Assembly (NCBI GenBank): GCA_034440615.1
Contig: JAOTOM010001643.1
Span: 1-64,000 of the forward strand
Direction: 5' to 3'
Length of the DNA stretch: 64,000 nt
Origin: Ashinkailepas kermadecensis
Taxonomy: Eukaryota > Arthropoda > Thecostraca > Neolepadidae
Shown here: positions 25,408 through 35,365 of the stretch, piece after piece
Layout: each line of letters opens with the position of its first letter
How positions within the stretch are numbered: position 1 is the stretch's first letter
Translations under genes and position numbers: made by a program
The notes under the pieces: model-generated
The model's database searches: none
The model's input: only the letters and a program-made list of their open reading frames with translations
Told to the model about the DNA's origin: nothing

Positions 25408-25423
25408 GCGATAACTAGGGTTG

Positions 25424-25550
25424 CGGAGCCGGAGCCGGAGCCGGAGCCGGAACATTTTGTCCGGAGCCGGAGCCGGAGCCGGAGCCCCCGGGACATTTTA
25501 CTCGGAGCCGGAGTCGGAGCCGGAGCCGTCAAAAGCAGCGCGGCTCCGAC
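25424..25550 (+). repeat. GGAGCC hexanucleotide array, left subterminal part of hAT
   Basis: Tandem (GGAGCC)n broken by GGAACATTTTGTCC and GGGACATTTTACTC spacers. It encodes nothing; the SRSRSRS and AGAGAG frames over it are artefacts. Confidence 0.9.
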
Positions 25551-26030
25551 TCCGAAAGAGGTGCAAATTAAACAAAATTAGCAAACGTGAAATGAACACA
25601 TTATACCTAGTATGGTATGGTATGGTATGAAAACGCATTTTTGAAAGCCAAAATGTTTAAATACGAATAACATGTAAAAATATCATCAAATAATGGTAGA
25701 ATAACCAATAACCATATTCTATCCTCAGTAGTCAATGCAATAGTTCCATGTTTAGTTTAGTTAAGTTCATTGTTTCCATCATCAACGGGTTGTTGTACCT
25801 TATTAGAGATGAGGTCAAACATTACAATTTACAACAATGGTGTTCCTTGGACCGTTCACGGGATGGGGAGTGTTGTTGATTCGAGTCTCCCCTCTTCTGA
25901 TTGCCCCAATACGGCACGAAGCGAGCGTCAGTTTACGAGGGCCAGTTTCCGATTCGCGGCGACCGCATTATCGTCGTCTCCTTTGTTCTGTGTCAATTCT
26001 CTCTGAAGTGCGTTTGCCTGAGGGGTGATT

Positions 26031-26311
26031 ATGGCGTCAACGAAGAGTAGTGCATATCAACATTTCGTGCTGGATGATACCGGGTCGTTTAAGTGTGGTG
26101 TCACTGATGATGCTGGCAAATCATGTGGAAAGGTCGTCAGCCGGAAGAAGGATGGAAGTGGAAGCACTCCTGCCTACAACATGAAACGTCATCTGAAGCG
26201 TTATCATGCAGCAGTGTACCGACGTGTCATGGACGCCGACGCACCGCCACCGAAGAGCGCACGCACTGACCAAGCTACTGCATCCGGGGAAAAGAGTCAA
26301 CAGTCTGCACA
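26031..26311 (+). CDS. BED-type zinc-finger first exon (hAT transposase N-terminus)
   Basis: ATG at 26031 opens a 94-codon stretch. It contains FKCGV..AGKSCGKVV (two Cys separated by ten residues), then a Lys/Arg-rich linker and MKRHLKRYHAAVY (His-X4-His). Cys-X-Cys...His-X4-His is the BED zinc finger, used by hAT transposases and some host factors to bind DNA ends. A strong splice-donor match, CACAG|GTCAGT, lies at about 26312, so the frame beyond it is probably intron. A longer frame starting at GTG 26025 adds two residues and is less likely. It lies inside the hAT termini, so a transposon origin is favoured over a host gene; the rest of the transposase is missing. Confidence 0.65.
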
Positions 26312-26450
26312 GGTCAGTTTTATCGTGCTTCATTTATGAAATGAAAAAACTGCATTGATGAAATGAAATGAAATCCCCGCATGTAACGAAACAGTTCGAA
26401 AAGCTACTATCCCATAGGTAGGTGCAGCTGAGGGTAAAAAATATAGAACC

Positions 26451-26607
26451 CCTTCAGGTATTGACCGGTCACCACTGGCAGGGTAGACTGCACCGCTCTA
26501 CACTAACACCACCAGCGTCACCACCAGCACCAGCACAACAAACACCAACACCAGCATTGAGCTGTGCAGTCTACCCTGCTAATGGTGACCGGTCAACGCC
26601 TGAAAGC
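26451..26607. repeat. Hairpin: ~44-bp inverted repeat inside the hAT
   Basis: The left arm CCTTCAGGTATTGACCGGTC... (26451-26494) and the right arm ...GACCGGTCAACGCCTGAAAG (26564-26607) are complementary over about 44 bp with a few mismatches. The spacer is about 70 bases and CACCA/CAGCA-rich. It may be a small nested palindromic element. Confidence 0.8.
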
Positions 26608-26724
26608 GGTACTTTATTTATTGCCCTCACCTGTACATCCAACATTGCGCGCTTAAAAGGAGAAACCCGGGTATTTTACCTCATCCAGGTCCGGGAAATG
26701 GGCCAGTGCCGCCGCCGCCCCCCC

Positions 26725-26885
26725 GCCGGAGCCGGAGCCGCCGGAGCCGGTACATTTTGCCCGGAGCCGGAGCCGGAGCCGGAGCCGCCGGGACATTTTA
26801 CTCGGAGCCGGAGTCGGAGTCGGAGCCGGGATACTTCCCCGGAGCTGGAGTCGGAGCCGGAGCCGCCCAAAATGTTGCCGGCTCC
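26725..26885 (+). repeat. GGAGCC hexanucleotide array, right subterminal part of hAT
   Basis: The same GGAGCC units and GGGACATTTTACTCGGAGCC spacer as the left array, in direct orientation, ending in the inverted terminal GGCTCCGCATCCCTG. Confidence 0.9.
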
Positions 26886-26902
26886 GCATCCCTGGCGATA
26901 AT

Positions 26903-28590
26903 CATGGGCGTGAAGGCGTGGCATTCGAAGGTTTTGCATTATTTATGCATTGTCATTGTTACATTGTTGCATTGCCATTGATGCATTGTTGTTCAATGCT
27001 TGTTCTTGCCGTAAATTTATTCACGGAGGATTTATTATTTTAGCTTCTGTGCCAAGTGCCTTGCAGCCAGCACCAAATGTTCTAAAAAAAAGAAATAAAT
27101 CCCTAAGATGACGATCAGAAAACCAATTCAATTCACTTCTCGTCGTCGCATTCGCGAAATTGTCGTCCGAGGACTGAGAAATGATCGTTTAAGCTTGTTT
27201 ATGAGATCAAGCTGGTGGGAATTACTAACAGTAGTGATGAACCTAGTTTAACCTATTCAGTTAAGCTTGGTGGACATAGAAGTGGGTTGATCAATTGGAG
27301 ATATCTTTCAGATATGCTCAGCACGAACCCCACCAGCTCGCTACAATCTAGACGCCAGTGGGAAGATTCTTCTCGTCGATAAAGCATAAATATATTGGTT
27401 TGTTTTGGCACTGACGTATTTATCCACATTTGCTTATTTATACCCTGGTATGGCTCAGTTCTCAGCGACAAAAAATGATTCTTGCTATTGCGTTTTGCGT
27501 AAATGATGCACCATGCCAAGAACAAACAAGACATCAATATGAAATCATGTTCCCATACGGGAACCATGTAAAGAGCCTAAAAAGCAATAGGAGGCCCTAA
27601 CACAGGACCTCCTGGAACAGTGTAATTTGCCAAATATTTCCCAGAATAGAACAGGTGCCAAGGAAAAAAGCAGTGCTAAAGAAAAGTCTTGGACGTTACT
27701 TTATGGAATTATACAAATCAAACGAAAACTGAAGGCAGAATCTAGTTCATATAATTCATAAAGATAACTTTTTTTTTTAAATTATACCTTGCCATAGAGG
27801 ATGTCATATACGGCAACACAGAAAGGTATGATGTGCCTGAATGAATGTTTTTTTTTGTTTCTTTTTTTGTGATGGAGGATTTTGTTAGGTTCGTATTCAC
27901 CCGTGCATATTCTGCATGAGTTATCTGTTTGAATGCTTTCATCTTGTCTGTACTCACCCTAACCTTTCATCTTGTGACCCTGGGAATTCCGTGGGCGCTG
28001 GTAGCTTGCTACCTGTCCACGGTTTTCCCAGGGTCTCATTTTCTTTCTACTAATTGGTGGTAGTCTATCTACAAAAAGAAAAATAAAATACAGAAGGGAT
28101 GATAATAGTATTGGTATAATCACATTCTGCTGTATCTCTTCCTTGCATCCCGAGGCACCCATGTGTTGGCTGTCCTGGTCTATGGCAGCTCACCTAGGGA
28201 AGCCCCACATTCAAAGACCCAATGAAGGTGCCTACAGCCAAATAGGATAGGCTGCTGCTGCATCTGATATGGGGACAATACAAAAAAAAACAGTGGAGGC
28301 CCCCTTTTGGGGAGCAGGAGGCCCCCTATCAACATTGACCCCCCCCTGTAAGAATTTCGTGGTGACGCCACTGTATGCACCATGCTACGGGTTGCCGTGC
28401 CGTGCCAACGTGCAAAAAAGTGGAAACTAGTCTCTAGTCCAGACCACCCAGGGCAACCAGGGCGGAGAGCCAAGTGGGCTACAATCCCTCGTCGCTCTGC
28501 AATGCCCATCTTCGGCGCACTGAGTGTCGTGAGATCGACAGACGAAGACCAGTGAGAAACACTTGTCTTAGTCTGTCGAAATCGGGTTCC
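26903..28590. other. No gene recognised
   Basis: Mostly AT-rich unique sequence. At about 28295-28375 a G/C-rich block (GGAGGCCCCCTTTTGGGG, then GGTGACGCCACTG) shares the GGAGGCCCCC motif of the 19-21 kb satellite. Confidence 0.35.
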
Positions 28591-28594
28591 TGAT

Positions 28595-29130
28595 GAATCT
28601 ATCACTTCAAGGCCAAGCTTCCTTCCAGGGTCCGAAGCCCGTTCTGCTGTTGGGGCGTCCTTCCGCTGTAGGGGGGTGGGTACGACCGTTAGGTCGTGTG
28701 CAGTTGCCAAGAGCCCTCATCTCATCGAGATCGCCTTCGGTTATCCGGAGACCCTTCGGCTGTTGCTATGCTGTCGCGTGCCCCTTTTGCTGCTGGGATC
28801 TCCTGCTCCTGGGGCCACACTTCCGTTTCTGTAAGTAGTGTTTCCGCTGTCAGCAGGGCCGTCTTAAATCACCGAGACCACCTTCGGCTGTCTGAGGATC
28901 CATCAGGTGTTGGGGCCTCCCATTGTTGGGACATCTTCGGTAGCTCATAGCTGTCGGATGGCTGCCCGACCTACTTTCACTTTGGCTGCGCACGGTCCTT
29001 CTATCTACTACCCACTTTCATCGTCGGGAGTTCTTTTCCAATGTTGGGTAACGTCTTCGAACGTCCCTGGTTCCATTGAGACGGCACCACGTGGAGGGAC
29101 AGGAGGGGCGCAGCCAGCATTTGATTTCAT
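28595..29130 (+). repeat. Degenerate tandem modules with CTTCGGCTGTTG-like core
   Basis: Related blocks recur, such as CGAGATCGCCTTCGG..CCTTCGGCTGTTG, CGAGACCACCTTCGGCTGTC and GGTGTTGGGGCCTCCCATTG. This gives peptide echoes (SHRDRLRLSGDPS, NHRDHLRLSEDPS). It looks like an old, decayed short-unit repeat, possibly related to the GGCCTCC satellites. No gene is supported. Confidence 0.4.
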
Positions 29131-29570
29131 CTCATGAAGCAGAGACTGCTTTCAGCGCGACGCAAACTCTTGGTTTTGCGTGGTAAAAATATTTAAATTT
29201 CTGTGATCAAAATGCTTAATTAATCGGGCTCACTCCGAGTAAAGCGAAACAATATTTCAGCCAGTACTTCGACCTCTATTGACAGGTCTTCCAGAGGGCA
29301 ATGAACTAAATGAGAAAAAAATCCAGCTTGCATGTCAGTCACGTGAGAAAGCCTGGTGGTCCGCCGTCAGTGACAGAAGAAACAGCAACATACGAGCCAG
29401 ATAAGAGAAAACACACAATACCCTCACCACACAACTGGACAGTACACAATCACACCTAAATGGGTTGAACTTGTTGTCGGCGGTGGTTTCTGGTGTTCTT
29501 TGGCAAACAACCCTGTCTCATATCGGGCTCAATTTATACTTCTCGAAACCCTGGTTGAGTAGAGAATCCT
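29131..29570. other. No gene recognised
   Basis: Nothing supported between the degenerate modules and the Penelope remnant. Confidence 0.4.
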
Positions 29571-29573
29571 GAT

Positions 29574-30590
29574 TTAGATCGCCTTCCTCACCACGCGGCG
29601 ATGAGTTTTTCTACATCTAGTGCAGTCGCCTGGGAGGGGTCGAAATCTTGGCACCTGAGCCACTGTTCGGCTAGTGGGGGAAGTGTCGACAAGCTCATAT
29701 TTGAGAGCCGCCACGTGTTCCTTCAGGCGGGCACTTTGGTCGGCCGGATTCTCCAATATAGGAGGCGCCGCACTGGTAGGAAATTTTTAACACAACTCCC
29801 CTATACCTTTGTGTCGGAATCGGGTACTTGAGCAGCGATAGCAAGCTCCTCAGTGGGTTTCGAGCCATGGGAAACACGTATGCTGTTCTTAGCCAGCGTG
29901 CGACTTATCTTCTCGCTAACTCCCTTTGTGTAGGGGATACTAATATACCGAAGTTGGTTGTTTACCTAGCATTGTTGAGCTGTGGAGCCAGGCTGCTGGA
30001 CTGTAGTGGCAGGATGCTGGACGACAGGTTGCTGGTTCAAACGCAGGTTGATGTTAGGCGTGCATTTGCTGCTGGGCTGCCGAGGAAATCCGCAAGTTTG
30101 CGATGGCGGCTGTTGCTTTCGACATGGCTCGACCGATAAAAGCGCTTGGGTATCCGTTGTCCCGCAACACTTGTTTATCCGAGATCTTGGCCTCCTCGCT
30201 GTTACAGATTGCGATAGTTCGGCGAGTGAGACATTGGATGGTTGCGGACTTTATGCGGGCGGCGTGGTGAGAGTCGTATTTCAGGTACACGTTCGAGCAA
30301 GTGGGCTTACTGAAAACTGAGGTCTTGAGAACTTCTCCAAATCTGGATACTTCCACGTCAAGGAAGGAGAGTTATCCGCCCTGCTCCACCTCCACAGTAA
30401 ACTGATTATTGGGCGAACCACTATCGAGATGCCGGAGAAATTGTTTTTCGCCCATGTTAAAACTGGTTAAAGTCCTAACCTTACCGGATGTCTTTCTGGT
30501 TTCTACGGGGCAGCCGCCCCCCCCCCCCCCCCCCCTCCCTCCTACACTCGACTGCGCCTCTGGGGGATTGCTATACAGGGTGAGCAATGG
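29574..30590 (-). pseudogene. Penelope-like element remnant (RT C-terminus plus GIY-YIG)
   Basis: Reading leftward from 30590, the frame KVRTLTSFNMGEKQFLRHLD..NNQFTVEVEQGG hits an in-frame TAA (30372-30374). It then continues in the same frame as LSFLDVEVSRFG, LKTSVFSKPTCSNVYLKYDS and RDNGYPSAFIGRA. This is the conserved end of the Penelope reverse transcriptase (F-EVE..G-LPFLDV..V-R......T-VYRKPT). Farther on, RGVVLKISYQCGASYIGESG is a GIY-YIG-type endonuclease motif, in another frame, followed by RLKEHVAALKY in a third. At least one stop and two frameshifts make it dead. The 5' half of the RT is absent. The frame at 29695-29877 holds the endonuclease motif. Confidence 0.8.
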
Positions 30591-31780
30591 AGAAGTCAGC
30601 TACACAGGACGACTAGTCATTCAATCAGTCCCCACTTCGAGGGACGCCCATCTGCCCGAAAAGGGTCGCATTTCTGCATTAGGCCTACACACGGCTTCGT
30701 TGGAATGCGATTGGCCCTCCTCGTCTCCATCGAGCAGTCTTTAGCGGTTGTTTTGTTCCTAGTCATATTGTTGTATTGCAGGCGCCGACACAGGTTTTAT
30801 CTACGCCACATGCTTAGGCCACCTCTTCCTGGCTAGTGGGTGCCCGTCCAGGAAGAAGTCGCTAGCCTTCGCCCAGCCCAGGCACCGCGGCAAGAGGAAC
30901 TCCTCGTGCCAAAACAGTAAGGCATCGACCTTTACCAGACTTCGTTTCAGCACACTGTCTTATGGCAAACCAAATTTTGCGCTCCCCAAAACTAAACCTT
31001 AGAATCGCGTGGCACGGTGGGCTCTCGCCAAAATCTCAAGTAAGGTCAGCGCTTACCAGTAGACTGATCAAAAATGCTTTCTCAAAATAAGGAATTCGGA
31101 AATATGAAGTCTGTACAGCTACGGGTACGATGCGGGAAGGCGGTGGGATGATTGTATAATGTATGCGGGAAATGGTGGAAGGCGGTGGATTGTAGATTGC
31201 AGCAAGACCGGATGAGCTGGAAGAAACACAAACGGACGAGTACGAAGAAGGCAACAGTTCGCCAGAAAACCGAGAGCTATGCTTAGAAACCCACATACCT
31301 TCCGCGCACGACTTGCGACCACCACACCACGACTTCTGGTGCAAGGCAATGCGAGACAGTGCGCGAGGGGCGCACCGTTGTTGGGCAGGCGCCGAAAAGA
31401 TTAATTAGCAGTCGATACAATGACCCATATTCCACTCCCCCCCACAAAAAAAAAACTATCACCAAGTTGAATTACCAGCTCTCGTTTTCCTGAACTCAAA
31501 TGTGTGTCGGATACCAAAATAGTACGAACAATACTACGATATTCAGCAGTGCGCAACATCAACACTGTTGACGGATCTTCCAGCGAGTAATTGAGCTGCA
31601 TCATAAGCAGACACCACAAACCAGAGTCTGTTGAAACTCGTTCCTGACCTTCCGGGAAAACATCCAACAAAAACATCACCAGCGTCCTGTATTTCCTCAT
31701 CTTTCCCGACACGACACAGTGAGCCTTGTCCAGTTTCCATCACATCTTTCGCCCCGCCATCCGAGACACCATGTTGCAGA
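30591..31780. other. No gene recognised; may include 3' UTR of the zinc-knuckle gene
   Basis: A 20-base poly(C) run lies at about 30514-30536, just left of this stretch. The part nearest 31785 is downstream of the minus-strand CNBP-like stop codon and could be its 3' UTR, but I see no clear AATAAA on the minus strand. No poly(A) remnant supporting a retrocopy is present on that strand. Confidence 0.3.
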
Positions 31781-31784
31781 ACAC

Positions 31785-32331
31785 TTAGCTTCCCTGGGGA
31801 CAAGCACGGGAGATGTGTCCCTCCTGACCACAGGTGTAGCACGCGCGACTACCACTGCCGCCACCCTGCGGGCAATCGCGCGAAATGTGACCCTCCTGAC
31901 CACATCTATAGCACGACCGGCTGCCGCCGCCACCGCCGGCGCCTCCTCCGCCACCGTAGCCGCCGCCGGCGCCGCCGGCACCTCCATCCTGGGTGCATTC
32001 GCGGGAGAAGTGACCCTCCTGGCCGCATCTGTAGCACGCACCACCACCACCACCGCCACCTCCTCCGCCGCCGCCGCCACCACCACCGCGAGCCCCTCCA
32101 CTGCGAGGGCAGTCACGGGAGATGTGACCTTCCTCCCCGCAGGAGTAGCACGAGCGGTTGCCGCCGCCGTACCCTCCACCGCCGCCACCACCACCACCGA
32201 ATCCGCCACCGCCGCCGCTGGAAGTGCAGTCCCGAGAGATATGACCCTCTTCCCCGCACTTGTAGCAGGTGCGGTTCCCCACCACCACCACCACCACCGC
32301 CGCCACCGCCACCTCTGTAGTAGCCCGACAT
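31785..32331 (-). CDS. CNBP-like CCHC zinc-knuckle protein, glycine-rich, with a +1 frameshift
   Basis: Five CX2CX4HX4C zinc knuckles are visible: [56 protein letters not shown] and [14 protein letters not shown], separated by poly-Gly linkers. It ends CPQGS then TAA. This matches the CNBP/GIS2 family of single-stranded nucleic-acid-binding proteins acting in mRNA translation and G-rich DNA/RNA unfolding; family members usually have six or seven knuckles. The natural start looks like ATG at 32329-32331 (MSGYYRGGG, typical for the family), but that frame leaves the knuckle frame at the GGGG run at 32277-32280, where three Gs would keep it open. The in-frame alternative start at 32312 gives an unlikely [12 protein letters not shown]-terminus. 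Sequence error, polymorphism or a decaying copy are all possible. Codon and knuckle conservation favour a real host gene. Confidence 0.8.
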
Positions 32332-32400
32332 AGCCGGCTTTCAATTCTGAGAAGAGGACACTTACATGAGTGACCCGGTCATGTGACAACCACAGCAAGT
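32332..32400 (-). promoter_or_regulatory. 5' leader of the CNBP-like gene with splice-acceptor-like site
   Basis: Upstream of the ATG on the minus strand, TCCTCTTCTCAG|AATTG sits about 19 bases before the start codon and is a good 3' splice site, implying a 5' UTR intron. Further upstream is CACATGACCGGGTCACTCATG with E-box-like CACATG. No TATA box was seen. Confidence 0.35.
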
Positions 32401-33920
32401 AAAATCTTGTACATGGTTCCACCACAGCGTTAAAATATTGGTTTTTCGCTAGGTGTGAGATGTCGAAACGAGTCCACTAAGATGTCGAAAGTCCCCATGG
32501 AAACTATGTCGTTTAGAATATCGCCAAGTCCTTCAAACTAAATTTTGAGCATATAGCCTGCTTATATGTGCATCTTTTTCGTTTATCTTCGGAGACACCT
32601 AATGTAGGGATACTTATGTTAATGAGAACGATAAGAATGCCATACTATCGGCAAATTATATTAAACAGTAGACCATATCATGTATAATCCTTTACTTGAC
32701 ATCGCGTTAGGTACAAGATGGGTATGTATCACAATATGTAATGGTGAGCATAAGCATGATACATACATGCAAACCACCATAAGGAACAAGGCATGGGGAC
32801 TTCATAAACACACATCAAGAGGCACGATGTCGATACTTCTTTGGGAAGGATGTCTCCTCATTGTTCAATAGGTGGTATATTCCACCTTATTTCACGAATA
32901 ATTTATCACTGTTCCACCACATATGAAGTATTCGAAAAGCCATTCTACCATATTGTTCAGTCATTAATCACGTCTGCTGAGCGTTGCACGACACATACAG
33001 ATGATGCACAGTTACAACTCAACCAGCATAAAAACTGTTCGGAACAAATAGCCAACGACTATTGCGAATCAAGAGTCGTGAGAAACAGCCATGCTGGCAT
33101 GTCTCAACACCAAATTACTCTGCAATGGTTAATTTTGTCGGTAAATTTCAGATATTCAAGGCCAAATAGTTTGAAAGTGGATCAGATATGTGAAGTGTAG
33201 CAAAAGTATCACACCAAAAAAGTCTGATTGGTACAGGGAAGGTCAACCAAAAGTAAGCTTAAAGAAGTCTACTGTTAAGGAGGTAAAAATATAAGGTAAA
33301 AACAGCTTTAAAATTATTCTGCAAAAAGCTTCAAGCTTCAGCAAGTTGAGTACTTGTAGATCAGTACCACTAAATCTTCAAGAGTGAAGGGGGTAATTTT
33401 CTGCAAGATAAATGAGCCATGTCATAACTGATCAATAGTTAGACATGCTTGTGACAGCGCTGGCATCAAACATAGTAAAAGATGATTGTTGGGAACCACG
33501 TCAGTTTTCAATTTACTCCAACCAAGGTCAGTTGTGGCCAATGGTTCATTTTAATGTCAGCTTCAAGTGACCTAGTGCAACCTTCCAAACATTGCACCTC
33601 CCAGCATTCAATTTTAATGAGTCACACATTATGTGAATGACATAAAATGTAAGACCAATAAGATGCCCAATGAGTTGCAATGTCATCTTCATCACATTCA
33701 TGAACACCTTTCTCAAAATCCGACACCCAAAAATTTAAATTTATCACTTCTTCACCACATCCAGCAAAGCTAAAACGCATTAACTTCGCATCTCACACCA
33801 ACAGGCAGTAACATCTCAATTTATGATCTGTTTAGTGCCAGCTCCTGCCCAAGCATTTTATTAAATATTTTAAAGTGTTATATTATAGTAGTGTTAGAAT
33901 CATAGTATTATAGTTCTTGA
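32401..33920. other. No gene recognised
   Basis: AT-rich sequence, short frames only. It may contain promoter or upstream exon of the zinc-knuckle gene, which I cannot identify. Confidence 0.35.
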
Positions 33921-34397
33921 GCAGGCTGCATTAGCTCAGTTGGTAGGGAGCAGAGTGGGGAAACATACTTTCCAGGTTGGGAGTCTGAGTGCATACCGAC
34001 TTCTTCCGGAGTACATTTTCATGGACATATTTGTATGCATGGTTCTGTTTACCGATAAACGACGGGAAAACCCATGCAGTCAGTACCTACATAATATGCA
34101 TAAGTAATATGCATTGTTACTTTTGGTCAAATCAAATGTCAAAGCATATGAACAAAGAAGTGAACAATGGATGGCACCGACCGGCAGCGAATCGTAATAA
34201 TCAGCACAGCTTCGTCTCTCATAACTGACAGGAGCAATGCGCTTTCCTTTCACTGTTGGTTTCAGTACAGGGCTGGTCACATGAAGTGTGGAAATGTGTT
34301 GTTTCGGCCCTGCGTGACGTTTCGGTGTTGTGAAACAACAATGTGTTGTTTCGGCCCGGCCCCCATCACAGGGGGCCTATGGGGGACGCCCGCTGTC

Positions 34398-34553
34398 GGT
34401 TGGTTATTGGTTTTACGACACGTCGACTGTTGAGTCATATAGCGTCGCCAATCTCTCACGCCGATTGGTCGCGGGCGAAGAGTAGCGACAGGTGAGACTC
34501 GAACCCACAATCTTTCGATTGTGAGACGAGCATCTTACCCCTGGACCACTATC
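34398..34553 (-). mobile_element. tRNA(Val)-like SINE copy 2
   Basis: Nearly identical to the copy at 24749-24910, including the B box (GGGTTCGAGTCTC on the minus strand), body and TGGTTATTGGTTTTACGACA tail complement. The head end is altered (CACTATCG instead of CACTCGTCC) and no target duplication is visible, so this end was rearranged after insertion. Confidence 0.8.
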
Positions 34554-34605
34554 GTGGCAGCAGAACGCCAGACGTCCGCGAAGCTATACGGGGCAGGCGG
34601 CGCCT

Positions 34606-34938
34606 TTGCGCGGCCGGAGGAGGCTCACCACCCCAGCCGCACGTCAACGCCGCCCACCCCTTGACCCCGGCCGGCGGGCACTGGAAAGAAACCCAGGCCC
34701 CCAGCCCGAGGCGACCTGTCACTTGGCCCGTATTGGGCCCGCCCGCCCTTCCGGGATATCGGGACCAAAGAGGCGTGTTGGTCCCCCGTCACAACTAACA
34801 CCATGCGACGGGGGACATCAACCTCCAGGACTCAGTCAACCCCGGGGGACGGGCCGAGGGCGTGCGACTGCCCCTATAAAACTGAGCGGATGTGTAGACC
34901 AGTGCAAGCCGGCCTACCTGCTCGTAACAGGGGAGTGA
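34606..34938 (+). CDS. GC-rich open frame with ERNPGP motif, possible LINE 5' fragment
   Basis: A 110-codon frame contains RRALERNPGPQPEA. ExNPGP is the core of 2A-like ribosome-skipping sequences (DxExNPGP), which occur near the N-terminus of some non-LTR retrotransposon proteins. The leading Asp-Val is missing. A TATAAAA box lies at about 34869. GC-rich sequence keeps other frames open too, so coding status is weak. The nearest upstream sequence, GTGGCAGCAGAACGCC, is not diagnostic. Confidence 0.25.
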   Translation: MRGRRRLTTPAARQRRPPLDPGRRALERNPGPQPEATCHLARIGPARPSGISGPKRRVGPPSQLTPCDGGHQPPGLSQPRGTGRGRATAPIKLSGCVDQCKPAYLLVTGE

Positions 34939-35365
34939 AGTTGTTGCAGGGTTGGATGCGGGACATCGGCACTGGATAGATACTGGGAAGGGAGTACAGG
35001 GAAGGACGATGGAGACTACGTGCCCCCCCCCGGAAACAACTCCGTTAGTTAGTTATTTGGACTTTAGGGCGCTTCGACCAGAATAAGGGCTTCCAAGCCC
35101 CTTATTGGGGCCGCTGTGGTAACCCGAGGGAGCGCCATTTCCCTAGCCAGCCGGGTAATGAGGCTGACCCCACCGCGGGGCGGCTAGCCATATGAAAAAC
35201 AAACAAAAATACTTCACACTTCACCCTCGGCTCAGAGTGCATACCTACCTATGCAACCAATTCCCTACGTAATACGAACCCACCTACGCTACCGCACACG
35301 CCACAGTCGGATGTGACAGCGGTGAGCAACGCAAATGATCAGTCAAGGTCTTTGTTTGCGACATG

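Larger units (their letters stand above)
25416..26894. mobile_element. 1.48-kb hAT transposon with 8-bp target duplication
   Basis: The left terminus TAGGGTTGCGGAGCCGG and the right terminus, read on the minus strand as CAGGGATGCGGAGCCGG, form terminal inverted repeats of the (C/T)AGGG hAT type. The flanks GCGATAAC (25408-25415) and GCGATAAT (26895-26902) are an 8-bp target duplication with one transition. Both subterminal regions are GGAGCC-rich with embedded GGACATTTTACTCGGAGCC blocks. Inside lies a BED-finger coding exon but no transposase catalytic domain, so this is an internally deleted, non-autonomous hAT. Confidence 0.85.
34276..35185 (+). mobile_element. ~0.9-kb insertion inside copy A, possible 15-bp duplication
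   Basis: At the left junction GGCTGGTCACATGAA and at the right junction GGCTAGCCATATGAA correspond to a single site in the uninterrupted copy at 44.6 kb. The two differ by three transitions, consistent with an old target duplication. The insert holds a duplicated AATGTGTTGTTTCGGCCC (about 34291 and 34339), a SINE, a GC-rich segment and a terminal part (ATTTGGACTTTAGGGCGC) resembling the SINE tail. Confidence 0.55.
33925..35365 (+). mobile_element. ~490-bp tRNA-headed repeat, copy A, split by an insertion
   Basis: The left part (33925-34275) begins with a tRNA-like A box TTAGCTCAGTTGGTAG and a decayed B-box region (GGTTGGGAGTCTGAGTGC). The right part (about 35186-35365) resumes with GGCTAGCCATATGAAAAAC and runs to GATCAGTCAAGGTCTT. 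Together they match, in order, the uninterrupted inverted copy at 44420-44905. In copy A about 900 bases intervene. This looks like a long SINE family or a non-autonomous retroposon. Confidence 0.75.

Noticed and set aside
25837..26028. Frame upstream of the BED exon as part of the same protein
   Set aside because: Different frame, stop before the ATG, and no similarity to transposase N-termini; more likely 5' untranslated sequence.
31631..32425. Plus-strand frames of 204-229 residues and a 242-residue minus frame over the zinc-knuckle gene
   Set aside because: Shadows of the CCHC gene; Ala/Thr/His-rich composition is what antisense of GGN codons gives.
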